From contig JAZNLA010000061.1 of NCBI GenBank assembly GCA_045578845.1, forward strand, positions 44,134 through 108,133: a stretch of 64,000 bases of DNA. The letters run 5' to 3'. This stretch comes from UMGS172 sp045578845. GTDB lineage: Bacteria > Bacillota > Clostridia > Oscillospirales > Acutalibacteraceae. A program made the position numbers and the translations under genes. The first letter of the stretch is position 1. Each line of letters opens with the position of its first letter. Below, piece by piece: positions 35,773 through 44,106 of the stretch. Below the pieces are notes generated by a model. It had not been told where the DNA came from. It saw only the letters and a list, made by a program, of their open reading frames with translations, and did not search any database.

Positions 35773-36933
35773 ATGAATTCATTTAAAGAAAACGATAAAC
35801 AGTATGTTGCAAACACCTATGCGAGGTTTGATTTGGAACTTGTTTCGGGTAAAGGTGCTGTGCTCCAAGACATAAACGGTAAAGAGTATATTGATTTAGG
35901 TTCTGGAATTGCCGTAAATATTTTCGGTGCCGCTGATGACGAGTGGGTAAAAGCTGTTACCGAACAGGCGGCAAAACTTCAGCATACGTCTAACCTTTAT
36001 TATACCGAGCCATGCGTGAAATTGGCTAAAATTCTCTGCGAAAAGTCGGACATGAAAAAGGTCTTTTTCGGCAATTCGGGTGCCGAGGCAAACGAGTGTG
36101 CCATAAAGACTGCAAGAAAATATTACAGCGACAAAAACGGCAAAGAGGGTAAAATAATCACCCTTATAAACAGTTTTCACGGCAGAACAATAACCACCTT
36201 AAAAGCGACGGGACAAGATGTTTTCCATAAAGATTTCGGTCCGTTTCCCGACGGGTTTATTTACACTCCCGCCAATGACTGTGAAGCCTTTTTGAAACTT
36301 TTGTCAGATGATATAGCCGCTGTCATGTTCGAGCCCGTGCAGGGTGAGGGCGGTGTCAACGCTTTGGAAAAGGAATTTGTTGACTGTATCTTTAAAAATG
36401 CCGAAAAATACGGTTACTTAACAATTGCCGACGAAGTTCAAACGGGCAACGGCAGAACGGGTAAATATTTTGCCTCCCAGCATTTCGGCGTAAAACCCGA
36501 TATTATCACCACCGCTAAAGGACTTGGCGGAGGACTGCCTATTGGTGCAACACTTCTCGGCGAAAAAGCAGCCGATGTTTTAAAATACGGCGACCACGGC
36601 TCGACTTTTGGCGGCAACCCTGTTGCAAGTGCGGGTGCGTGCTCGGTTGTAGAGCGTGTAGACAGTAATCTTTTAAAGGAAGTTAACGAAAAATCGCAGT
36701 TTGTAAGGGAATATTTAAAGGACAAAAAGGGCGTTAAAAGTGTTTCGGGACTCGGACTTATGCTCGGCATTGAAACCGAAAGGAACGCCAAAGACATAGC
36801 CAACGAATGTATAGAAAACGGCGTTTTGGTGTTGACCGCCAAAACCAAAATAAGACTCGTACCCCCGCTTAATATCACCTATGAACAGTTGGAAAAAGCA
36901 CTTAAAATTTTAACGGAGGTCATTGGAAAATGA
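35773..36933 (+). CDS. argD: Acetylornithine aminotransferase
   Basis: ArgD makes N-acetylornithine from the semialdehyde using glutamate and PLP. The 386-aa class-III aminotransferase has NSGAEANECAIKTARKY near 95, the IADEVQTGNGRTG region near 218 and the PLP lysine in TTAKGLGGGLPIG (about Lys247). It overlaps argF by four bases (ATGA). Confidence 0.96.
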   Translation: MNSFKENDKQYVANTYARFDLELVSGKGAVLQDINGKEYIDLGSGIAVNIFGAADDEWVKAVTEQAAKLQHTSNLYYTEPCVKLAKILCEKSDMKKVFFGNSGAEANECAIKTARKYYSDKNGKEGKIITLINSFHGRTITTLKATGQDVFHKDFGPFPDGFIYTPANDCEAFLKLLSDDIAAVMFEPVQGEGGVNALEKEFVDCIFKNAEKYGYLTIADEVQTGNGRTGKYFASQHFGVKPDIITTAKGLGGGLPIGATLLGEKAADVLKYGDHGSTFGGNPVASAGACSVVERVDSNLLKEVNEKSQFVREYLKDKKGVKSVSGLGLMLGIETERNAKDIANECIENGVLVLTAKTKIRLVPPLNITYEQLEKALKILTEVIGK

Positions 36934-37841
36934 ACCACTTACTGAAACTCGGCGATTTAACCCCTGCGGAAATCGAAGAGGTTTTAAATCTTGCCGACCA
37001 ATTAAAATACGACCAAAAACACGGTGTTGACCACCGCTATTTAAAGGGTAAAACATTGGGCATGATTTTTCAAAAATCGTCAACCCGCACACGTGTATCC
37101 TTCGAGGCGGGAATGTACCACTTAGGCGGTACTGCCATGTTTTTGAGTTCACGCGATTTGCAAATCGGCAGAGGCGAGCCTATTGAGGACACCGCCCGCG
37201 TTTTGTCAAGATATCTTGACGGTATCATGATAAGAACCTTTGCACAAAGCGAGGTTGAGGACTTGGCAAAGTACGGCTCTATCCCCATAATCAACGGACT
37301 GACCGACTACTGCCACCCCTGTCAGGTACTTGCTGACCTTATGACTATTCGTGAGCATAAAGGTGCTTTGGAAGGACTTAAACTTACATTTATCGGCGAC
37401 GGCAACAATATGGCAAACTCGCTTATTGTCGGCGGTATTAAGTCGGGCATGGAGGTTGCGGTTGCCTGCCCTAACGGTTATAAACCTGATGCCGATATTA
37501 TGAAGTGGGCCCAAAGTACAGGCAAATTCACCTGCACCGACGATATTGAAACCGCCGTCAAAGACAGCGATGTTGTTTATACCGACGTTTGGGCGTCAAT
37601 GGGACAGGAAGAAGAAAAACAGGAACGCGAAAAGGTATTCAAAGACTTTCAAGTCAACGAACAGTTTATGTCCTTGGCTCATAAAGATGCAATGGTACTT
37701 CATTGCTTGCCCGCACACAGAGGCGAGGAAATCACCGCCGAAACCTTTGAAAAGCACGCCGACGAAATTTTTGACGAGGCAGAAAACCGCCTGCATGCAC
37801 AAAAAGCGGTCATGGTGCTTACCATGGGTGATAAAAAATAA
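36930..37841 (+). CDS. argF: Ornithine carbamoyltransferase
   Basis: OTCase joins carbamoyl phosphate and ornithine to citrulline. The 303-aa protein shows the carbamoyl-phosphate site SSTRTRVSFE near 51, the DYCHPCQVLAD ornithine-pathway motif near 127 and HCLPAHRGEE near 261. It ends the operon; argG and argH are not here, and a strong terminator follows. Confidence 0.97.
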   Translation: MNHLLKLGDLTPAEIEEVLNLADQLKYDQKHGVDHRYLKGKTLGMIFQKSSTRTRVSFEAGMYHLGGTAMFLSSRDLQIGRGEPIEDTARVLSRYLDGIMIRTFAQSEVEDLAKYGSIPIINGLTDYCHPCQVLADLMTIREHKGALEGLKLTFIGDGNNMANSLIVGGIKSGMEVAVACPNGYKPDADIMKWAQSTGKFTCTDDIETAVKDSDVVYTDVWASMGQEEEKQEREKVFKDFQVNEQFMSLAHKDAMVLHCLPAHRGEEITAETFEKHADEIFDEAENRLHAQKAVMVLTMGDKK

Positions 37842-37850
37842 GTTTTTTAC

Positions 37851-37878
37851 AAAACCGCCGAAAGGCGGTTTTTTTATA
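37851..37878 (+). terminator. Terminator of the arginine operon
   Basis: AACCGCC (37853-37859) pairs with GGCGGTT (37864-37870), followed by seven T. Confidence 0.9.
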
Positions 37879-37933
37879 GTCCCTACTTGCTGCGGCGGTC
37901 ACTGTGACATTCACTTTACACAAAGGTAAAAAA

Positions 37934-38022
37934 AGATACTTCGGCTCTACTGCGTTCGCTCAGTATGACAAGTTTTGTTATTCTTCGCTAACATTGTCAT
38001 TCCAAACGAATCAGAGAAATCT
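37934..38022. repeat. Dispersed short repeat, copy 2: inverted pair
   Basis: Two diverged arms face each other: 37934-37971 (minus orientation, reading TTGTCATACTGAGCGAAC on the minus strand) and 37994-38022 (plus orientation, TTGTCATTCCAAACGAAT). Both match the unit at 6889-6918 and 41470-41498. The pair could fold into one long imperfect hairpin. Confidence 0.7.
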
Positions 38023-38078
38023 TTTAAATGTTTCGGTCCACTTAAAGAAGAGGCGAGGGTGACTATTGGTTGCCGTTG

Positions 38079-38106
38079 AATTTTGTAAATGAAAATTTAC
38101 AAAATT
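38079..38106. repeat. Perfect 12-bp inverted repeat
   Basis: AATTTTGTAAAT and ATTTACAAAATT enclose GAAA. No T-run follows, so it is not a standard terminator. A second looser inverted repeat (TTTAGCAAC near 38154 with GTTGCTTGCTAAA near 38190) lies between it and the promoter at 38203. Possibly regulatory for the downstream operon. Confidence 0.6.
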
Positions 38107-38202
38107 TGTCGAAAAATCTTAAAACAAAGGCCGCAATTGTCAAATTTAAGTGGTTTAGCAACCTGCGGTTGCGAAAAATTCAATGTTTTGTTGCTTGCTA
38201 AA

Positions 38203-38229
38203 TTGACAGAATAGGTGTATTATTAAAAT
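38203..38229 (+). promoter_or_regulatory. Probable promoter of the Xre-GlmM operon
   Basis: A perfect TTGACA (38203-38208) and TAAAAT (38224-38229), one base from TATAAT apart from spacing: the gap is a short 15 bases. Suboptimal spacing is seen at regulated promoters. Confidence 0.55.
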
Positions 38230-38230
38230 A

Positions 38231-38248
38231 TGTAATAATATTATTACA
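38231..38248 (+). promoter_or_regulatory. 18-bp perfect palindrome, likely operator at the transcription start
   Basis: TGTAATAATATTATTACA is a complete palindrome located directly after the -10 and 15 bases before the GGAGG ribosome site of the following gene. A repressor bound here would cover the start point. The adjacent gene encodes a Xre-type DNA-binding domain, making autoregulation the simplest idea, though this is inference. Confidence 0.6.
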
Positions 38249-38272
38249 AATAGTTTAATTTTGGAGGATATT

Positions 38273-39895
38273 ATGACTATCGGTGAAAAGATTACCCATT
38301 TGAGAACTTCTTTGGATATGTCGCAGGAAACCTTGGCTGATAAACTTTCGGTTTCCCGTCAGTCGGTTTCTAAGTGGGAAATGGACCAGGCACAACCTCA
38401 GATTGATAAAATTTTGCAAATCTGCGAAATGTTCAGTGTTTCGGCTGATAAACTTTTGCGTGATAAGGTTTCCATAAACCGTGCACCTATAGGCACACCT
38501 CAAAAAAATAAATATTTCGGTACCGACGGTTTCAGAGGCGAGGCAAATGTTAATCTCACTTCCATTCAAGCCTACAAGGTCGGAAGATTTTTGGGTTGGT
38601 ATTATTCTTCGGCTCTGTCGGGTTGTCAAAACGCAGGCTACCGTCCGAAAATCGTTATCGGTAAGGACACAAGACGTTCGAGTTATATGCTCGAATATTC
38701 GATAGTTGCGGGCATTACCGCTTCGGGTGCCGATGCATATATGCTTCACGTAACTACAACACCCAGCGTTTCGTATGTTGCCCGTCAAGACGAGTTTGAC
38801 TGCGGTATTATGATTACTGCATCGCACAATCCGTTTTACGATAACGGTATTAAGGTTATCAATAAGTACGGCGAAAAGTTAGATGATGACACCACCGCTT
38901 TAATCGAGGCTTATATTGACGGAAATCTTAATGCCTTGGGCGTTGCCGGTGAAGATCTGCCGCTTGCACAACGTGAGAAAATAGGCCAGATTATTGATTA
39001 TGTTTCGGGCAGAAACCGTTATGTCGGTTACTTGATTTCGCTTGCATCAAATTCTTACAAAAATCTTCGTATAGGTCTTGACTGTGCCAACGGTGCATCT
39101 TGGATGATAGCCAAAGCGGTATTTGACGCTTTAGGTGCTCAAACTGTTATTATAGGTGCCGAACCCGACGGACTTAATGTAAACAACGGTTGCGGTTCCA
39201 CCCATATGGGAAAACTTTGTGCACTTGTTAAAGAACAGCATTTGGATGTAGGATTTGCCTTTGACGGCGACGCTGACCGTTGTATTGCGGTTGACGAAAA
39301 CGGAAATGTTGTTGACGGCGATGCAATGATGTATGTACTTGCAAATCGCTTAAAATCCCGCGGCATGCTCAACGGCAACACCGTTGTTGCCACAGTTATG
39401 TCTAATAGCGGTTTTTTTGCTTCGCTCAAAAAAATCGGTATTGACTGCGACCAAACCAAGGTTGGTGACCGCTTTGTTTACGAGTCTATGCAGAATAATG
39501 ATTTTAGCCTCGGCGGTGAACAGTCGGGACATATCATTTTAAAGAAATATGCCACAACAGGCGACGGTATTCTCACTGCTATTATGATTGCCGAAGAAAT
39601 GTGTGACCGTAAACTTTCGCTCGGAAAATTGGTAGAGCCTATTATGCTTTATCCTCAGCACATGGTTAATGTAAGGGTTAATGACAAAGCCGCCGTAATG
39701 AACGACGAGGCGGTTTTAAAAGAACTTGCTGAGGTCGAAAAACTGATTGACGGCAACGGCAGAGCACTGCTCCGCCAAAGCGGTACCGAGCCGGTTATCC
39801 GCATTATGATTGAAAGCGAAACTTTGGACCTTTGTGTCGAATACGCCGAAAGGGTTGCCGCAGTTATAAAGGAAAGAGGTCATTTAAGTGAATAA
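38273..39895 (+). CDS. Xre-type HTH domain fused to phosphoglucosamine mutase (GlmM)
   Basis: One continuous 540-aa frame, start ATG 38273 after GGAGG (a TTG at 38261 overlaps that site). Residues 2-66 are a Cro/C1-type HTH with the recognition segment SRQSVSKWE (28-36). After a linker of about 13 residues, residues 79-540 are a complete GlmM: YFGTDGFRG (81-89), phosphoserine loop ITASHNPFYDNGIK (Ser184), metal loop DGDADR (331-336), GGEQSGH (414-420, GlmM-type sugar loop) and RQSGTEP (501-507). Normal GlmM is about 450 aa, so nothing was lost. It should convert glucosamine-6-phosphate to glucosamine-1-phosphate for wall synthesis, and may also bind DNA. Overlaps the next gene by eight bases. 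Confidence 0.9.
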   Translation: MTIGEKITHLRTSLDMSQETLADKLSVSRQSVSKWEMDQAQPQIDKILQICEMFSVSADKLLRDKVSINRAPIGTPQKNKYFGTDGFRGEANVNLTSIQAYKVGRFLGWYYSSALSGCQNAGYRPKIVIGKDTRRSSYMLEYSIVAGITASGADAYMLHVTTTPSVSYVARQDEFDCGIMITASHNPFYDNGIKVINKYGEKLDDDTTALIEAYIDGNLNALGVAGEDLPLAQREKIGQIIDYVSGRNRYVGYLISLASNSYKNLRIGLDCANGASWMIAKAVFDALGAQTVIIGAEPDGLNVNNGCGSTHMGKLCALVKEQHLDVGFAFDGDADRCIAVDENGNVVDGDAMMYVLANRLKSRGMLNGNTVVATVMSNSGFFASLKKIGIDCDQTKVGDRFVYESMQNNDFSLGGEQSGHIILKKYATTGDGILTAIMIAEEMCDRKLSLGKLVEPIMLYPQHMVNVRVNDKAAVMNDEAVLKELAEVEKLIDGNGRALLRQSGTEPVIRIMIESETLDLCVEYAERVAAVIKERGHLSE

Positions 39896-40559
39896 GCAGG
39901 TAAAAACCGCCGAACTTTATGACTGTAAAGTTCCGTATCTTAAAGAATTGTTTGACAGTTGTGAATACCCGTGGGAAATGTTGCCCAAAATTAAAGAGCA
40001 TATAAATAAACTATTGGAAACGGGAATTGAAGGTTTTACCCTTTTAAAAGAAGGCGTTTTAATAGGAAAAGATGTTAAAATTGCCGATACCGTTACCATT
40101 GAAGCACCCGCTATAATAGGAAACGGCACCGAACTTCGTCCCGGTGCATATATAAGGGGTAACGTTATTACAGGCGAAGGCTGTGTAATGGGCAATTCGA
40201 GTGAATATAAGAATTGCATTTTGCTTGATAAAGTACAAACTCCGCACTACAATTATATCGGTGATTCTGTTCTTGGAAATAAGGCACACACAGGTGCAGG
40301 CTCTATCTGTTCTAACCTAAAGTCCGACGGCAAACCTGTTGTAATCCACGGTGACAGTGACATAGTTACCGGTCTTCGTAAAATCGGCGGTATTTTGGCC
40401 GACGGTGCCGATGTGGGCTGCGGTTGTGTTATAAACCCCGGTACGGTTATCGGCAAAAATACAAGCGTTTATCCTCTGACCGCACTCCGCGGTGTGTATC
40501 CCGCTAATTCTATAGTTAAATCTGCAACAGTCGTTGTAGAAAGAAAGGAAGATTTTTAA
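39888..40559 (+). CDS. Left-handed beta-helix protein, GlmU acetyltransferase-like
   Basis: A 223-aa protein, GTG start inside the end of the GlmM gene. From about residue 60 it shows hexapeptide repeats (IGKDVKIADTVTIEAPAIIG, GAYIRGNVITGEGCVMG) and the segment GDSVLGNKAHTGAGSICSN, resembling the GlmU C-terminal domain, where GlcN-1-P is acetylated with acetyl-CoA. The uridyltransferase half is absent; an N-terminal helical part of about 55 residues replaces it. Given its place between GlmM and NagB, GlcN-1-P N-acetyltransferase is the likely activity, but a binding or nucleotidyl-sugar role cannot be excluded. Confidence 0.8.
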   Translation: MNKQVKTAELYDCKVPYLKELFDSCEYPWEMLPKIKEHINKLLETGIEGFTLLKEGVLIGKDVKIADTVTIEAPAIIGNGTELRPGAYIRGNVITGEGCVMGNSSEYKNCILLDKVQTPHYNYIGDSVLGNKAHTGAGSICSNLKSDGKPVVIHGDSDIVTGLRKIGGILADGADVGCGCVINPGTVIGKNTSVYPLTALRGVYPANSIVKSATVVVERKEDF

Positions 40560-41269
40560 TGAAATTCATTACCGTTAAAACCTATGAGGAATTAAGCAAC
40601 AAAGCAGCCGATATTATTGCGGCACAAATCCTTGTAAAACCCAACTGCGTAATAGGTCTTGCTACGGGTTCATCACCTGTCGGCACCTACAAAAGACTTA
40701 TCGAGGACAACAAGTCGGGCAAGATTGATTTTTCGACCGTTACAACCGTAAACTTAGACGAGTATGTAGGTCTTGATGTTTCCAACGACCAAAGTTACCG
40801 TTATTTTATGAATTCTAATTTGTTCGACCATATAAACATTGACAAAAACAACACTTCGGTACCTAACGGCTGTGCCGCAGATTTAAAGGCTGAGGGTGAA
40901 AGATACGACGAAATGATTAAATCATTGGGCGGTGTTGACCTTCAGTTGCTCGGTATCGGTGTTGACGGTCATATAGGCTTTAACGAGCCCGATGATTATT
41001 TTGTAGGTCCTACCCACGAAGTAAAACTTGATCCTTCGACCATTGAGGCAAATGCAAGATTTTTCGCAAGTGCCGACGACGTTCCCAAAACCGCAATCAC
41101 CATGGGTATGATGTCGATTATGCAGGCAAAGAAGATAGTAATGGTTGCCAACGGTGCCAATAAAAAGGAAATTTTGGAAAAGGCTTTCTTTGGTCCTATC
41201 GACCCGAAGGTGCCCGCATCATTACTTCAAATCCACCCCGACGTAACCGTCATTTACAGCGAGGTTTAA
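40559..41269 (+). CDS. nagB: Glucosamine-6-phosphate deaminase
   Basis: NagB interconverts glucosamine-6-phosphate and fructose-6-phosphate plus ammonia. The 236-aa protein has GLATGSSPVGTYKRL near 38, NLDEYVGL near 66, the GIGVDGHIGFNEPD active-site block near 135 and the C-terminal LQIHPDVTVI. Length is that of the short Bacillus type. It shares one base with the preceding stop (TAATG). Lying with GlmM rather than nagA suggests control of the GlcN-6-P pool instead of simple catabolism. Confidence 0.95.
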   Translation: MKFITVKTYEELSNKAADIIAAQILVKPNCVIGLATGSSPVGTYKRLIEDNKSGKIDFSTVTTVNLDEYVGLDVSNDQSYRYFMNSNLFDHINIDKNNTSVPNGCAADLKAEGERYDEMIKSLGGVDLQLLGIGVDGHIGFNEPDDYFVGPTHEVKLDPSTIEANARFFASADDVPKTAITMGMMSIMQAKKIVMVANGANKKEILEKAFFGPIDPKVPASLLQIHPDVTVIYSEV

Positions 41270-41283
41270 TTAAATCTATAATG

Positions 41284-41310
41284 AGGCACCCTTAAGGGTG
41301 CCTTTATTTT
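41284..41310 (+). terminator. Terminator of the Xre-GlmM operon
   Basis: AGGCACCC (41284-41291) pairs with GGGTGCCT (41296-41303) around TTAA, followed by TTATTTT. Confidence 0.88.
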
Positions 41311-41439
41311 GTACTAACATCTATAATCTAAAATCTAATATCTAACCCGTAGGGACAGGCGTCATCGACCGTCCGTTTCCTGTTTAATGTAATATTTGCG
41401 GGCGAACAGGAAAGCCCCTGCGTTTTGCAATATAACCTG

Positions 41440-41498
41440 CCACCCTGAGCGTAGCCGAAGGGTCTTGAAAGATTCCTCGACTTCGCTCGGAATGACAA
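41440..41498. repeat. Dispersed short repeat, copy 3: inverted pair
   Basis: CACCCTGAGCGTAGCCGAAG (from 41441) in plus orientation is followed after a few bases by AGATTCCTCGACTTCGCTCG (from 41470), which in minus orientation reads TTGTCATTCCGAGCGAAGTC. The two arms are versions of the same unit as at 6889 and 37934. Upstream, 41349-41380 (GTAGGGACAGGCGTC and on) is another segment of the type often found in gut clostridial intergenic DNA. Confidence 0.7.
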
Positions 41499-41521
41499 TG
41501 TAAGGGTAAGGCGTTGGACTG

Positions 41522-42124
41522 TCATTCGTTTAATATCGGCTTTGCGGGGGAATACCTTTTTTGAACTTTTCTTTTGGCACTCAGCCTTTTTGTGGCAAGG
41601 CAGGTCATGTAAAGAATAAAAAGCAGGTCTTTTTCGGGATTGTGTTGCATATTTTTGTATTTTTCGTGCACCGCGTCAATCAGTTCGCCTAACCTTAAAT
41701 TCACGCCTCTGCTCATTAAAACGGGCAGTTTTGTGTCAAGCAAAGATATTTTTTCGCGGTAAAAAACATCCAAATTTCGCTCGTATCGGTCGTGTTCTTT
41801 TACACCGCCGCCGTAACCGTTGTTGTGCGAATAGGTAAAACTGTCGGCAAGGTAGTGTATAAAAACGCCGAGTTTAAACATATACCATACCCCGTCGGAA
41901 TTTCGTTTTTTAAGCCTTTTTGCTGCCGATTTTAAATATTTTCGGCAGTTGTCACTTCCGTGTCCGAAAAAGGGGCGTACGAAAAATCCTCTAAGATAAG
42001 AAAAAGGGTTGTAATCAGGCTCGATCGAGCCAATCTTAAAGGCAATATTTTCTAAAATACTGCGGTCGGCAAGATATTTAAACGCCAAATATTCGGCTAA
42101 AATTTTGTGTGTTTCGGTTTTCAA
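41522..42124 (-). CDS. Zinc-dependent phospholipase C-like protein
   Basis: A 200-aa protein resembling the Zn_dep_PLPC family. Seen are KTETHKILAEYLAFK at the N-terminus, GSIEPDYNPF (about 33-42), and a histidine-containing VFIHYLADSFTYSHNN segment with the H-x3-D pattern of the metal site. There is no signal peptide, so it is cytoplasmic or exported by another route; many clostridial members are like this and their substrate is unknown. The TTG at 42124 is chosen because AAAGGA lies nine bases upstream; the open frame further upstream looks non-coding. Confidence 0.78.
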   Translation of the reverse strand: MKTETHKILAEYLAFKYLADRSILENIAFKIGSIEPDYNPFSYLRGFFVRPFFGHGSDNCRKYLKSAAKRLKKRNSDGVWYMFKLGVFIHYLADSFTYSHNNGYGGGVKEHDRYERNLDVFYREKISLLDTKLPVLMSRGVNLRLGELIDAVHEKYKNMQHNPEKDLLFILYMTCLATKRLSAKRKVQKRYSPAKPILNE

Positions 42125-42223
42125 AGTTTTCAGTCCTTTCAAGTTTTTATTGTTTGTAAATGTATAAAAAATATCCGAAATAAAATTATATTTTTGATTG
42201 ATTTTTAATATATTAAATTTCTC

Positions 42224-42252
42224 TTGTAAATTTTCACAAACTATGTTAAACT
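42224..42252 (+). promoter_or_regulatory. Probable promoter of prfC
   Basis: TTGTAA (42224-42229), 17 bases, then an extended -10 TGTTAAACT (hexamer TAAACT, 42247-42252). Four of six matches each, with the TGn extension helping. Confidence 0.5.
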
Positions 42253-42284
42253 GTATTGATTTCATTAAACGCAGGGGGTTTATT

Positions 42285-43883
42285 ATGCCTGATATATCCA
42301 ATGAAATAGTAAGACGGCGTACATTTGCCATTATTTCGCATCCGGACGCGGGTAAAACTACATTGACCGAAAAATTGCTTTTATACGGAAGAGCAATTCA
42401 AAGTGCGGGCAGTGTCAAGGGCAAGCAGAGTGATAAGCACGCCGTTTCGGACTGGATGGAGATTGAAAAAAAGCGTGGTATTTCCATAACTTCTTCGGTT
42501 TTACAGTTTGAGTACCAGGGGTATTGCATAAATATTTTGGATACACCCGGTCACCAAGATTTCTCGGAGGACACCTACCGTACCTTGACCGCAGCCGACA
42601 GCGTTGTTATGGTTATCGACGCCGCAAAGGGCATTGAGCCTCAGACAAGAAAACTGTTTAAGGTTTGTGCCATGCGTCATATCCCGATTTTTACCTTTAT
42701 AAATAAAATGGACCGTGAGGCACGCGACCCGTTTGAACTTTTAGACCAACTCGAAAAAGAATTCGGCATAGGCACATACCCTATAAACTGGCCTATAGGC
42801 TGCGGTGTAGGTTTTAAAGGTGTTTACGACCGTGAAAATAAAGAAATTTTGACCTTTGAGGATTTCCACGGAGGCAGAAACCGTCTTGAAGCAATAAAGT
42901 GCGACATAACCGATACGGAAAAGTTAGATGGGCTTATCAGCGAATATTCGCGTGTTGAATTGGTTGACCAAATTGAACTGCTTGACGGTGCGAGTTTCGA
43001 TTTTGATTTAAAAAAGGTCAGAAACGGCCAACTCACACCCGTTTTCTTCGGCTCGGCTCTTAATAACTTCGGTGTGGAGCCGTTTTTGGAAAACTTCCTT
43101 AAAATGACCACAACCCCGCTTTGCTACCGTTCGGGCGACGAGTATATTGAGCCGACCGACGAGCGTTTTTCGGCATTTGTTTTCAAAATCCAAGCCAATA
43201 TGAACAAGGCTCACCGTGACCGTATAGCCTTCATGCGTATTTGTTCGGGACGTTTTGACCGCAGCCGTGAATACTACCATGTTCAAGCGGGCAAACCCAT
43301 TAAACTGTCCCGTCCGCAACAAATGATGGCAGAAGAACGCGAGGTTATCGACGAGGCGTATGCGGGCGATATTATCGGCGTTTTCGATCCCGGTGTATTT
43401 TCCATAGGCGATACCATTTGCGAAAAGGGTATGAAAGTGCAGTATGCGGGTATTCCGACCTTTGCACCTGAACATTTTGCTATTATCGAGCAGATTGACT
43501 CGCTTAAACGAAAACAGTTTGCAAAAGGCATTACGCAGATTGCTCAAGAGGGTGCAATTCAAATGTTTTTCCTGCCCGAAAGCGGTATGGAAAGGGTGTA
43601 TGTCGGCGTTGTCGGTATGTTGCAGTTTGATGTGCTTAAATTCCGTATGGAGTCGGAGTACGGCGTTTCGTACAACCGCACCGATACAGCCCACACCCTT
43701 GTAAGAATTATTGAAAATCAAGATTTAAACCCCAAAACCTTAAATTTAATGCAGGCGACCAAGTGGGTTGTAGACTCTAAGGGCAGAAACCTTTTGCTGT
43801 TTACGGCCGACTATGAAATCAACTGGGCACTTGATAAAAATCCCGACCTTGTCCTAAAAGAATTCAGCCAAATGCAAACTTGA
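42285..43883 (+). CDS. prfC: Peptide chain release factor 3
   Basis: RF3 is the GTPase that removes RF1/RF2 from the ribosome after termination. The start is ATG 42285 (MPDISNEIVRRRTFAI), preceded by AGGGGG; 29 further open codons upstream lie across the promoter and are ignored. The 532-aa protein has the P-loop SHPDAGKTT, DTPGHQDF, the NKMD box and an EF-G-like C-terminal part. It has its own promoter and terminator. Confidence 0.96.
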   Translation: MPDISNEIVRRRTFAIISHPDAGKTTLTEKLLLYGRAIQSAGSVKGKQSDKHAVSDWMEIEKKRGISITSSVLQFEYQGYCINILDTPGHQDFSEDTYRTLTAADSVVMVIDAAKGIEPQTRKLFKVCAMRHIPIFTFINKMDREARDPFELLDQLEKEFGIGTYPINWPIGCGVGFKGVYDRENKEILTFEDFHGGRNRLEAIKCDITDTEKLDGLISEYSRVELVDQIELLDGASFDFDLKKVRNGQLTPVFFGSALNNFGVEPFLENFLKMTTTPLCYRSGDEYIEPTDERFSAFVFKIQANMNKAHRDRIAFMRICSGRFDRSREYYHVQAGKPIKLSRPQQMMAEEREVIDEAYAGDIIGVFDPGVFSIGDTICEKGMKVQYAGIPTFAPEHFAIIEQIDSLKRKQFAKGITQIAQEGAIQMFFLPESGMERVYVGVVGMLQFDVLKFRMESEYGVSYNRTDTAHTLVRIIENQDLNPKTLNLMQATKWVVDSKGRNLLLFTADYEINWALDKNPDLVLKEFSQMQT

Positions 43884-43901
43884 ATTTAAAAAATTAAGTA
43901 A

Positions 43902-43938
43902 CTGCCTAAGAAAGTAAAGTCTTAGGCGGTTTTTTTTT
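43902..43938 (+). terminator. Terminator of prfC
   Basis: CTGCCTAAGA pairs with TCTTAGGCGG across an 8-base loop, followed by eight or more T. Confidence 0.9.
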
Positions 43939-43998
43939 GGAAAATTTTGGGGGCATTGTTAAAAATTTATCTTTTGAATTAAAATTCCGCTTTTATCC

Positions 43999-44027
43999 TT
44001 GACGGAAACGCCCATAATGGGTATAAT
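43999..44027 (+). promoter_or_regulatory. Sigma-A promoter of pckA
   Basis: TTGACG (43999-44004), 17 bases, perfect TATAAT (44022-44027). The leader of about 70 bases contains two small hairpins (GAAAG/CTTTC near 44037-44067 and AGGC/GCCT near 44068-44079). Confidence 0.82.
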
Positions 44028-44106
44028 GATATTCGTAGAAAGTTTATCTTTGATATTTTGCTTTCTAAGGCATAAGCCTAAACATTTACATGAACGGAGA
44101 ATAGAA

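Noticed and set aside
42198..42284. Longer prfC start at 42198
   Set aside because: The extra 29 codons cross the probable promoter and lack a ribosome site; AGGGGG precedes ATG 42285.
42125..42331. N-terminal extension of the phospholipase C-like gene
   Set aside because: It would run into the prfC start region, has no ribosome site and non-coding composition; TTG 42124 has one.
43008..43721. 237-codon open frame opposite prfC
   Set aside because: It is antisense to a conserved GTPase gene, shows no domain and arises from the codon bias of the opposite strand.
43999..44106. Longer pckA start (TTG at 43999, 36 extra residues)
   Set aside because: The TTG is the -35 box of a clear promoter, so it cannot be translated from this transcript; the family match begins at 44107.
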